Origin: JAHEKO01 sp965212505
GTDB lineage: Bacteria > Acidobacteriota > Thermoanaerobaculia > Multivoradales > JAHEKO01
NCBI GenBank assembly: GCA_965212505.1
Contig: OZ243123.1
Coordinates: 558,001-622,000, forward strand
Direction of reading: 5' to 3'
DNA: 64,000 nt
Shown: positions 50,835 to 58,460 of the stretch, in pieces
How the letters are laid out: the number at the start of each line of letters is the position of its first letter
Position numbering within the stretch: position 1 is the first letter of the stretch
Made by a program: the position numbers and the translations under genes
Notes under the pieces: model-generated
Seen by the model: the letters and a program-made list of their open reading frames with translations, nothing else
The model's database searches: none
Told to the model about the DNA's origin: nothing

Positions 50835-51835
50835 GCGCAAAGACTACGGCGGCGGCCGCCGCGAACATCGCCTTCATCAAGTACTGGGGAATTCGCGACG
50901 AGGAGCAGATTCTGCCGGTGAATCCGTCGATCTCGATGACCTTGAGCGCCTGTCGGTCGCTGTGTACGGCCGAGCTGCTCGGAGCGAACGAGGAGACCGA
51001 GGTGCTGCTCCAGGGAGACGGCGGTCGGTTGGAGCCGGCGCCCGACAAGTTCGCCGCCGGCGTCCTGGCGCAGGTCGGCCGGCTCGGTGAGCGGTTCGGA
51101 GAGACGCGGCCCATGCGAGTTGCCGCCCACAACACCTTTCCGACCGGGGCCGGTCTGGCCTCTTCGGCGGCGGGCTTTACCGCGTTGACGGTGGCGGTGC
51201 TGGGCGCGATGGGTGTCGAGCCCGAGCCGACCGAACTCTCGGTGATGGCTCGAATGAGCGGTTCCGGTTCGGCTGCCCGGTCGGTCTTCGGCGGGTTCGT
51301 CGAGTGGCCGGCGGGCCCGAACGAGAGCGCCGGCCACGCCGTCCAGCTGGCGCCTCCCGAGTATTGGGAGCTCTGCAACGTCATCGCGGTCGTCGACCCG
51401 ACACCCAAGAGTGTCTCTTCCCGAGACGGCCATCGCGTCGCTCCGACGAGCCCCTATTGGGAGGGCCGGCAGGAGGAGCTGCCGGGTCGACTCGACATCG
51501 TCCGCCGGGCCATCGCGGCGCGGGATCTGCCCCTGCTCGGTCCGGTGATCGAGAAGGACGCCGTCGAGCTCCACCTGGTGGCGATGTCTTCCCAGCCGCC
51601 GATCTTCTATTGGCAAGCGGGAACGCTGGCGGTACTCGCGGCAGCTCGCGAACTGCGTTCCAAGGGGGTGCCGGTCTTTGCGACCATCGATGCCGGACCG
51701 AACGTCCATCTGATCTGTGAGCCGAAAGACGAGCAAGCCGTGGCGAGCGAGATCGAGCGTCTCGAGCCGGTGCGCTACGTGATCCGCGATCGCGTCGGCG
51801 GCGCGCCGAGTCACCAGTCAGAGCACCTCTTCTGA
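50831..51835 (+). CDS. diphosphomevalonate/phosphomevalonate decarboxylase
   Basis: 334 residues, overlapping mvk by 4 bp. Clear MvaD homologue: ANIAFIKYWG with Lys17, TFPTGAGLASSAAGFTAL phosphate loop, SGSGSAARSVFGGF with the catalytic Arg, and the catalytic Asp in IDAGPNVHLIC. The KYWGKRD motif of diphosphomevalonate decarboxylases reads KYWGIRD here, with Ile21 where yeast has Lys22. With no phosphomevalonate kinase in the operon and an isopentenyl phosphate kinase next, it probably acts on mevalonate-5-phosphate. Enzyme family certain, substrate inferred. Confidence 0.9.
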   Translation: MSAKTTAAAAANIAFIKYWGIRDEEQILPVNPSISMTLSACRSLCTAELLGANEETEVLLQGDGGRLEPAPDKFAAGVLAQVGRLGERFGETRPMRVAAHNTFPTGAGLASSAAGFTALTVAVLGAMGVEPEPTELSVMARMSGSGSAARSVFGGFVEWPAGPNESAGHAVQLAPPEYWELCNVIAVVDPTPKSVSSRDGHRVAPTSPYWEGRQEELPGRLDIVRRAIAARDLPLLGPVIEKDAVELHLVAMSSQPPIFYWQAGTLAVLAAARELRSKGVPVFATIDAGPNVHLICEPKDEQAVASEIERLEPVRYVIRDRVGGAPSHQSEHLF

Positions 51836-52632
51836 TGCTGTCGTTCGTCAAACTCGGCGGGAGCCTGATCACCGACAAACGGCACGAGAAGCGAGCGCGG
51901 CCCGAAGTCATCGTCCGACTCGCGCACGAGATCGCGGAGCTTCGCCGTGAGTCGTCGAAGGAGGCGCTCTGGATCGTCGGGCATGGGAGCGGCTCCTTCG
52001 GTCACGTCGAGGCGCATCGCTCGTCGATTCACGAGGGGCTGACCTCACCCGATCAGCGGGTCGGGCTGGCAGCCACCGCCGACGAAGCGGCTCGCCTCCA
52101 TCGGCAGGTTGTCGGCGCGCTCCGAGAGGCCGGCGAGACTCCCTTCTCGCTTGCACCGTCGAGTTTCCTGCTGGCCTCCGAAGGGCACGTGGCGGAGCTC
52201 TATTCGGAGCCGTTACGACTCGCGCTCGCGGCCGGCCTCCTGCCGGTGGTCTACGGCGACGTGGTCATGGACCGGGCTCAGGGCTGTGCAATCTGCTCGA
52301 CCGAGGATCTGTTCGTGGCGCTGGCCGAGGCGCTCGGCTACGCCCACGATGTTGCGCGGATCTACTGGCTCGGGGAGACGGACGGGGTCTACGACGCGGA
52401 CGGTGAAACGATTCGCGAGATCTCTGCCGGCGACGACGCCACGGAACTCTTGGCCGACATCGAGGGCGCCTCGGGGGTCGATGTGACCGGTGGCATGCGG
52501 CATCGCCTCTCGACGACCCTCGAGCTCGCCTCCGATGGCGTCTCCTCGTGGATCGGCAACGGTCTCGAACCGGGGCTGTTGGGACGGGCGGTGCGTGGCG
52601 AGGCGGTTCCGGGAACCTGGATCCGTCCCTAG
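51835..52632 (+). CDS. ipk: isopentenyl phosphate kinase
   Basis: 265 residues; its ATG shares one base with the decarboxylase stop. Amino-acid-kinase fold of the IPK type: VKLGGSLITDK, GHGSGSFGH with the substrate-phosphate His57, VVYGDVVMD, STEDLFVALAEAL and DVTGGMRHRLS. IPK phosphorylates isopentenyl phosphate to IPP, the last step of the alternative mevalonate routes known in archaea and some Chloroflexota. Distinguished from glutamate 5-kinase and aspartokinase by the His motif and operon. Confidence 0.92.
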   Translation: MLSFVKLGGSLITDKRHEKRARPEVIVRLAHEIAELRRESSKEALWIVGHGSGSFGHVEAHRSSIHEGLTSPDQRVGLAATADEAARLHRQVVGALREAGETPFSLAPSSFLLASEGHVAELYSEPLRLALAAGLLPVVYGDVVMDRAQGCAICSTEDLFVALAEALGYAHDVARIYWLGETDGVYDADGETIREISAGDDATELLADIEGASGVDVTGGMRHRLSTTLELASDGVSSWIGNGLEPGLLGRAVRGEAVPGTWIRP

Positions 52633-52732
52633 CCGGCGGCTGCCGGTGCCCTGATCCGTCGATCACAGCGGGCGAGGGGCATCTGCGCGCCTGCTAGGAT
52701 TCGTAGGAGGCTACGAGCGTAGATCTTCAACC

Positions 52733-53692
52733 ATGAACCTCGACCAGCCGCCCCGCTCCGTCGGTTCGACCGACGTCGACGAGTTGCTCCACGACCTGCT
52801 GATCAAGACGAGCAGGACCTTCGCGCTGTCGATTCCGGAGCTTCCGGAACCGACCTTCCGCGAGGTGCGCATCGCCTATCTGCTCTTCCGCCTCGCCGAC
52901 ACCTTCGAGGACGCGACCGTCCTCTGGGGCAAGCCGGAGCGCCTTGCGGCCCTCGAGGCGTTCGCCGACCTCCTGCGAGAGCCGACCGAGGAGCGTGCTC
53001 GTGAACTCACCGCAGGCTGGGTCGAGCGACCGCCCATCGATCATGCCGGCTACCTGGAGCTGCTCGCGAACACGCCGTGGGTGATCCGAGCGTTCCTCGA
53101 ACTTTCGCCCGCCGCCCGTCAGGCGATCGGTCACCACACGATCCGTACGAGCGAGCTGATGGCCGGCTTCGTCGAGCACACCGACGACGCGGGAGTTCTG
53201 CAGCTCGATGGGCTCGAGCGACTGCGCGAGTACTGCTACGCGGTCGCCGGCATCGTCGGTGAGATGCTGACCGAACTCTTTGTGCTGGGCAGCGCGGAGC
53301 TCGAGCCGATTGTCGACCATCTACGCGAGCGCGCCGCCCTCTTCGGTGAAGGGCTGCAGCTCGTGAACATTCTCAAAGACTCGGCCACCGACGCGACCGA
53401 AGGGCGCAACTACCTGCCGCGAGGGGTGGAGCGGGCCGAAGTCTTCGCGCTCGCACGTCGCGATCTGGAGGCGGCGGCCGAGTACTGCCGGGCGATCCAG
53501 GAGGCCGGTGGGCCCGACGGCGTCGTGGCCTTCACCGCGCTGCCGGTAGAGCTGGCCTGGGCGAGCCTCGACAAGATCGAGCGCGACGGCCCGGGCTCCA
53601 AGATCACGCGGACGCAGGTCTTCTTCCTGCATCGCCGCATGCACAAGGCGATCGCACGACGACGACCGGTGCTCGCCGATGTGGGGAGATGA
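52733..53692 (+). CDS. squalene synthase (squalene/phytoene synthase family)
   Basis: 319 residues. The first Asp-rich motif is DTFED (56-60, LADTFED); the second is VNILKDSATDATEGRNYLP. EYCYAVAGIVGEMLTELF matches squalene synthase more than phytoene synthase. It would make squalene from farnesyl diphosphate for the cyclase at 40286; no HpnC/D/E trio is seen. TAGGAT at 52695-52700 and TAGGAGG near 52703 suggest its own promoter in the 100-bp gap after ipk. The next gene overlaps by pattern GATGACGTG. Confidence 0.87.
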   Translation: MNLDQPPRSVGSTDVDELLHDLLIKTSRTFALSIPELPEPTFREVRIAYLLFRLADTFEDATVLWGKPERLAALEAFADLLREPTEERARELTAGWVERPPIDHAGYLELLANTPWVIRAFLELSPAARQAIGHHTIRTSELMAGFVEHTDDAGVLQLDGLERLREYCYAVAGIVGEMLTELFVLGSAELEPIVDHLRERAALFGEGLQLVNILKDSATDATEGRNYLPRGVERAEVFALARRDLEAAAEYCRAIQEAGGPDGVVAFTALPVELAWASLDKIERDGPGSKITRTQVFFLHRRMHKAIARRRPVLADVGR

Positions 53693-53693
53693 C

Positions 53694-55220
53694 GTGAGAG
53701 CCATTGTTCTGACTGCCCTGGTTCTGGGGCTCGTCGCGCCACTGGCGGCACAGGAGGAAACTGGCAGCGCGCGCGGGCGCGTCGTGGGACCTGACGACCG
53801 GCCGATCGTTGGCGCCGTCGTGCGGGTCTGGCCGAGCGGCCAGAGCGACGCGCGAGGTAGCGCGCTCGCCAACGAGGACGGCGGCTGGCACTTCCCGCGG
53901 TTGGCGCTCGGTCGTTGGAACATCGAGGTCACCGCCGAGGGATATCTGCCGGCGGAGGGCTGGTTTCAGGTGACCGCTTCGCGTGGTCCGGCTCAGGTCG
54001 ACATCGCGCTCCGGTCACTCGAAGAGACACCGCCCTCGTTCGCCGAAAACGCTTCGACGATCGTGCGCTGGATCGAACGGGGCAACGCCCTGCTCGGGCA
54101 GAACAAGCCCGCGGAGGCCCGTGCCGAATACGAACGGGCCCTGCCTCACATCGCGCGAGCCGAGCGTCCTGAGGTGCTCCAGGCGTTGGCGCGAACCCAC
54201 TACCTCGAGGGTGACACCGACACCGCGATCCGGAAGCTCCAGGAGGCGATCGCGATCGCACCGGAAGACGACGCGCTGCGACAGTTGTTTACACGGCTTC
54301 TCTCGAGCGCCGGCCGTAGCGACGAGACGGAGGCGCTGCTCGCCGAAGCGGCGGAGGTGGGTGTCGAGCCGGCCGCCGCTCCGGCCGCCGCTCCGTTTGT
54401 GCCGCCGCCACTCCCAGAGTTGGTCGAGGCGAGTCCGGGTCGCACCGGTGGGTTTCGCACCCAGCTGTCCAACCGGAGCCCGTTGAGCGGCATCACGACC
54501 TACCTCGAGCGCTACGGTCTCGGGGAGCAGGACATCCGCGAAGGTGACCCGACCCTGGGTGCCTACGAGCTCTCCGAAGAGTCGTTCCAGTTCTACGTGC
54601 CCGAGAGCTACGACGGTGACGAGCCGTACGGTCTCTTCGTCTGGGTCAGTCCCACGCCGTTTGGCGGCTTTCGCAACCCAGAAATCGGCCGCGTGCTAGC
54701 TGAGAACAATCTCATCTGGGTTGGCGCCAACAACTCGGGCAACGGGCGCTGGGGCTGGTATCGCGTCGCGTTTGCGCTTGACGCGGTGCACAACGCGAGC
54801 GAGCTCTACTCGATCGATCCGGAGCGGGTCTACGTGGCGGGCTACTCGGGTGGCGGTCGCATTTCGAGCCAGGCGTCGATGCTCTACCCCGATGTCTTCC
54901 GAGGCGGCTTCTTCGTCTACGGCTGCGACTACTTCGAGCAGCTACGAGTGCCCGACCGCCCTGGCGCCTTCTGGCCGGCGCGCTTCGCGCGACCGCCGAA
55001 GGAGTCGCTGGAGCAGCTCAAGTCGACCTCTCGATTCGTCTTGCTCACCGGCGATCGTGACTTCAACCGCGCGCAGACCAAGGTGATCCATCAGCGCATG
55101 GAGGCCGACGGCTTCGCAAACCTGACCTACCTTCAGATTCCGGAGGCCGACCACTACTTCGGTATGCCTCCGGAGTGGTTCCAGAAGGCGTTGACCGCCC
55201 TCGACGGCGCTTCGGAGTAG
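53694..55220 (+). CDS. exported carboxypeptidase-regulatory-like/TPR/esterase protein
   Basis: 508 residues from GTG 53694 with GGGGAG upstream. After the signal peptide comes a CarboxypepD_reg-like beta domain (about 25-110), a TPR region (about 125-215), an Ala/Pro linker, and a C-terminal alpha/beta-hydrolase domain (about 265-505). The hydrolase has GYSGGG (nucleophile Ser), an Asp in TGDRDFN and His in EADHYFG, like PHB-depolymerase or feruloyl-esterase relatives. Starts 1 bp after the squalene synthase stop, so cotranscription is likely, but a link to hopanoids is unproven. Confidence 0.78.
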   Translation: MRAIVLTALVLGLVAPLAAQEETGSARGRVVGPDDRPIVGAVVRVWPSGQSDARGSALANEDGGWHFPRLALGRWNIEVTAEGYLPAEGWFQVTASRGPAQVDIALRSLEETPPSFAENASTIVRWIERGNALLGQNKPAEARAEYERALPHIARAERPEVLQALARTHYLEGDTDTAIRKLQEAIAIAPEDDALRQLFTRLLSSAGRSDETEALLAEAAEVGVEPAAAPAAAPFVPPPLPELVEASPGRTGGFRTQLSNRSPLSGITTYLERYGLGEQDIREGDPTLGAYELSEESFQFYVPESYDGDEPYGLFVWVSPTPFGGFRNPEIGRVLAENNLIWVGANNSGNGRWGWYRVAFALDAVHNASELYSIDPERVYVAGYSGGGRISSQASMLYPDVFRGGFFVYGCDYFEQLRVPDRPGAFWPARFARPPKESLEQLKSTSRFVLLTGDRDFNRAQTKVIHQRMEADGFANLTYLQIPEADHYFGMPPEWFQKALTALDGASE

Positions 55221-55236
55221 CTCGCGCGGCCGCGCG

Positions 55237-56013
55237 CTAGGCCGCCTTGTCGCGCGTGAAGACCAGCTTGTTTTCTTCGGAGAGGTCGGGCCGGTACTCG
55301 TAGCCCTCTTCCGTGAAGCCCTTGAGGCCCTCGGGAGAGTCGATGCGATTCTTGACCTGGTAGCGGGCCATCAGACCTCGGGCCCGTTTGGCGAGGAAGC
55401 TGATCGTCTTCGGCTTGCCGTCGCGGATCTCCTGAAAGACAGCGGTCACCAGTCGCGGTTCGAGAAGCTTGGCCGGCACGGCCTTGAAGTACTCGTTCGA
55501 CGCGAGGTTGAGGACCGCCGAGACCGGGCGTTCCGCGTGCTCGGCGTTCAGGCTGTCGACCAGACGCGTCTTCCAGAACTGGTAGAGGTTCTTCCCACGC
55601 GGGGTGCTGAGCCGAGTTCCCATCTCGAGCCGATAGGGCTGAATCAGGTCGAGAGGTCGCAGAACGCCGTAGAAGCCCGAGAGGATGCGTAGGTGCTTCT
55701 GGGCGTACTTGAGGTCGTACTTGTTGAGGGTGTCGGCGTCGATCCCTTTGTAGACGTCGCCTTGGAACGCGAGCAGGCACGGCTTGGCGTTCTCGGGGGT
55801 GAACGGCAGATTCATCTCCTGGAAGCGCTCGCGATTCAGCTCTGCGAGGGGCTGCGAGATGCTCATGAGCTGGCGCAGGGAGGAGACCCAGAGCTTCTTG
55901 CAGCGCTTCATGAGGACTTCGATGTCCTGTTGGAAGCGGGGCTCAGTGAGGGGGAGACCCTCGCGGACGGGGGAGAAGTCTAGGGATTTGGCGGGGGAGA
56001 GGAGGGTTAGCAT
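55237..56013 (-). CDS. yaaA: peroxide stress protein YaaA (DUF328/UPF0246)
   Basis: 258 residues from ATG 56013; the reading frame stays open upstream through the repeat array, but only this start gives the family N-terminus (TLLSPAKSLDF). Other motifs: LLAFQGDVYKGIDADTL, LRILSGFYGVLRPLDLIQPY, RLEMGTRL and ISFLAKRARGLMARY. In E. coli YaaA limits iron-dependent oxidative damage. Convergent with the gene at 53694 across 16 bp that read as a GC palindrome (GCGCGGCCGCGC). Confidence 0.93.
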   Translation of the reverse strand: MLTLLSPAKSLDFSPVREGLPLTEPRFQQDIEVLMKRCKKLWVSSLRQLMSISQPLAELNRERFQEMNLPFTPENAKPCLLAFQGDVYKGIDADTLNKYDLKYAQKHLRILSGFYGVLRPLDLIQPYRLEMGTRLSTPRGKNLYQFWKTRLVDSLNAEHAERPVSAVLNLASNEYFKAVPAKLLEPRLVTAVFQEIRDGKPKTISFLAKRARGLMARYQVKNRIDSPEGLKGFTEEGYEYRPDLSEENKLVFTRDKAA

Positions 56014-56126
56014 TCTTGGTCTCCGGGCGATGGGATGTTCTAGAGGGCGAGAGGGTACCAGAGTCATCTTTCTGTTCGTGTTGTCGGGTGGCCTCGGATT
56101 CGCCGAAGTAGAGAGTCGTACAGTCG

Positions 56127-56280
56127 GTCGGCGTTTGGGCTTGCGGCCTGGCCGACGGGGCCCCGGCTGGCGGGCGGTATCCCATCGGTGCTCGGACCGC
56201 CTTGCGGCGGCCTCTGCGCGCCGCTGGGAGCCCTCCGCCCTGGCCTCCCCGTCGCCCAGGCCGCAAACCCAAACGCCGAC
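56127..56280. repeat. 34-bp inverted repeat bounding the first repeat unit
   Basis: 56127-56160 is the reverse complement of 56247-56280 (32 of 34 bases), enclosing 86 bp. The right arm recurs in every tandem copy; the left arm occurs once in full, with a short remnant (GACGGGGCCCCGG) before the last partial copy near 56935. The unit thus looks like an element with terminal inverted repeats that later expanded. Confidence 0.65.
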
Positions 56281-57065
56281 CTCTCTCTCGATCGGATTCG
56301 AGTGGTCGACTCTTCGGCGGACCGGTCGTGGCCGGGCTTTGCGCTCGAGTCGGAGCCCTGGCTGGCGGGCGGTATCCCATCGGTGCTCGGACCGCCTTGC
56401 GGCGGCCTCTGCGCGCCGCTGGGAGCCCTCCGCCCTGGCCTCCCCGTCGCCCAGGCCGCAAACCCAAACGCCGACCTCTCTCTCGATCGGATTCGAGTGG
56501 TCGACTCTTCGGCGGACCGGTCGTGGCCGGGCTTTGTGCTCGAGTCGGAGCCCTGGCTGGCGGGCGGTATCCCATCGGTGCTCGGACCGCCTTGCGGCGG
56601 CCTCTGCGCGCCGCTGGGAGCCCTCCGCCCTGGCCTCCCCGTCGCCCAGGCCGCAAACCCAAACGCCGACCTCTCTCTCGATCGGATTCGAGTGGTCGAC
56701 TCTTCGGCGGACCGGCCGTGGCCGGGCTTTGCGCTCGAGTCGGAGCCCTGGCTGGCGGGCGGTATCCCATCGGTGCTCGGACCGCCTTGCGGCGGCCTCT
56801 GCGCGCCGCTGGGAGCCCTCCGCCCTGGCCTCCCCGTCGCCCAGGCCGCAAACCCAAACGCCGACCTCTCTCGCTCGGATTCGAGCGGTCGACTCTTCGG
56901 CGGGCCGGCCTTGGGTGGGGTTTGCACTCGGGCGACGGGGCCCCGGCTGGCGGGCGGGTATCCCATCGCTGCTCGGACCGCCTAGCGGCGGCCTCTGCGC
57001 GCCGCCGGGAGCCCTCCGCCCTGGCCTCCCCGTCGCCCGCACGGCAAACCCAACCACCGGTCTCC
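56167..57065. repeat. 195-bp tandem repeat array, 4.6 copies
   Basis: Copies start at 56167, 56362, 56557 and 56752, plus a partial one from 56947. The first three are almost identical (single-base changes); the fourth and last diverge. The period of 195 bp is a multiple of three and lacks stop codons, so long open frames run through it on both strands. There is no ribosome site, and the translated Gly/Pro/Arg-rich text looks non-biological. A GC hairpin (CCGCC TTGC GGCGG, 56197-56210 in copy 1) sits in each copy. Confidence 0.9.
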
Positions 57066-57305
57066 CGTTGGTGGCCGCCTGTTGTTCGAAGTGAGCCTAA
57101 GGGCGGCCTTGTTGGTCCGCGCGACACCTTTCGGGGGCAGGGCGACTCGAGCGAACAACTACCGCCTTACCTGGAATCCCGTGACCATTTGCCGGTGCGC
57201 GATCGGTTCCGGCGTGGGAGAGATCGCGGCGGAGACGGCGACGGTGAGGCCGCCCGGACGATTGATTTCCATCGGACCAGGGAGCAGGTTGTCGACAGAG
57301 GAGAG
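57066..57305. other. spacer after the repeat array
   Basis: 240 bp between the array and the AI-2E-type transporter stop, GC-rich and without a convincing gene, promoter or hairpin. Likewise 56014-56126 before the array holds only the yaaA upstream region. Confidence 0.4.
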
Positions 57306-58403
57306 CTAGTCGACAAGCAACATCGACTGATCCTGCTCGTGCAACACCTCGTGGAAGGCTGCACCGTAGATGTCCCAGACGGTGATGAAAAGCGCCGCAA
57401 TGATCGGGCCGATGATGAATCCGACCGCGCCGAAGAGGAAGATCCCGCCGAGCGTCGAGAGCAGGATGAGCAGGTCGGGCATCTTGGTGTCCTGGCCGAC
57501 GAGGCGTGGGCGGAGGATGTTGTCGGCCGATCCGACGATGGCGGCACACCAGATGAGCAGGAAGATGCCCATGGCGACCTTCCCCTTGATCAGGAGATAG
57601 ATCACCGCTGGAATCCAGACGAGAGCCGCGCCGATGCCGGGGATGATGGAGAGGACCGCCATGATTGCACCCCAGAAGGCGGCGCCCTTGACGCCCGCGA
57701 AGGCGAACGCCGCACCGGCGAGGGTGCCCTGGAGCATGCCGATGGCCAGTGTGCCCTTGAGGGTGGCGCGGGTGACGGAGACGAAGCGGTCGAGCATGCG
57801 CTCCTTGTCGTCGAAGGAGAGCGGAGTGTAGAAGAGGATCCTGTTCAGCAGGCTGCGGCCGTCGCGTAGGAAGAAGAACATCGCGTAGAGCATGATCACG
57901 AGGTAGAAGAGGAATGCAACGGTGCCGCGGGTGGCGGCCGACAGGCTCGAGAAGAGCCAGCTACCGATCTTTCCGGCGCTCTCCCCGAGTCGTTCAATGA
58001 TCTCGGCTCGATAGGGGTCGATGCGGTCGAGGAAGGGGATCCAGTCAGGCAGCAGACTGGGGATCTCGTCGGGGTTGCGCAGCTGCTCCTGCACCCACGG
58101 GGCGACGGTCTCGCTCACTTCGAGCGCCTGGTTGGTGACCACCCCCAGGAGAGCCGAGATCGGCCCGAAGACGAGCACGATCAAGACGAGGATCGTGGTG
58201 ATGGACGCGAGAGTCGCTCGGCCTTTGAAGACCTTGAGGACCCGAGAGTAGAGCGGGTACGCAAGGCCGCTGAAGATGGCCGCCAGGAAGAGCGCCATCA
58301 GGAACTGACGGATCATCGCGAAGAAGATGGCGGAGATCGCCACCACGAGCAGCAGTAGGAAGCCGCGCCGGAAGCGGTCCTGGTCGGAGCCGGATGGAAT
58401 CAT
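57306..58403 (-). CDS. AI-2E transporter family (DUF20/PerM-like) membrane protein
   Basis: 365 residues from ATG 58403, with TAAACT ending 8 nt upstream. It has about eight membrane helices: two N-terminal pairs, a soluble segment (about 95-160), then the conserved C-terminal block with LSIIPGIGAALVWIPAVIYL, GSADNILRPRLVGQDTKMPDL and LGGIFLFGAVGFIIGPIIAAL. These motifs are diagnostic. Family members export AI-2 or act as Na+/H+ antiporters; the cargo here is unknown. Divergent from the ubiD-like gene. Confidence 0.9.
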   Translation of the reverse strand: MIPSGSDQDRFRRGFLLLLVVAISAIFFAMIRQFLMALFLAAIFSGLAYPLYSRVLKVFKGRATLASITTILVLIVLVFGPISALLGVVTNQALEVSETVAPWVQEQLRNPDEIPSLLPDWIPFLDRIDPYRAEIIERLGESAGKIGSWLFSSLSAATRGTVAFLFYLVIMLYAMFFFLRDGRSLLNRILFYTPLSFDDKERMLDRFVSVTRATLKGTLAIGMLQGTLAGAAFAFAGVKGAAFWGAIMAVLSIIPGIGAALVWIPAVIYLLIKGKVAMGIFLLIWCAAIVGSADNILRPRLVGQDTKMPDLLILLSTLGGIFLFGAVGFIIGPIIAALFITVWDIYGAAFHEVLHEQDQSMLLVD

Positions 58404-58411
58404 GTGCGAGT

Positions 58412-58417
58412 AGTTTA
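58412..58417 (-). promoter_or_regulatory. -10-like TAAACT for the AI-2E-type gene
   Basis: On the minus strand TAAACT ends 8 nt before the ATG at 58403, in the short divergent spacer shared with the UbiD-family gene. Confidence 0.35.
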
Positions 58418-58460
58418 GACGAGAGCGCGAACCGCGTTGGCGGATGAAGACCCCGATGAG

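Noticed and set aside
52733..53692. Phytoene synthase
   Set aside because: The second Asp motif region (NILKDSATDATEGRNYLP) and the YCYAVAGIVG block look more like squalene synthase, and the cyclase in the same locus needs squalene.
56064..57057. Repeat array as a secreted or repeat-rich protein gene
   Set aside because: Several frames on both strands are open equally because the period is divisible by three. There is no ribosome site and no consistent hydrophobic or charge pattern.
56167..57065. CRISPR array
   Set aside because: Units are 195 bp and nearly identical throughout, with no short repeat and variable spacer structure and no cas genes.
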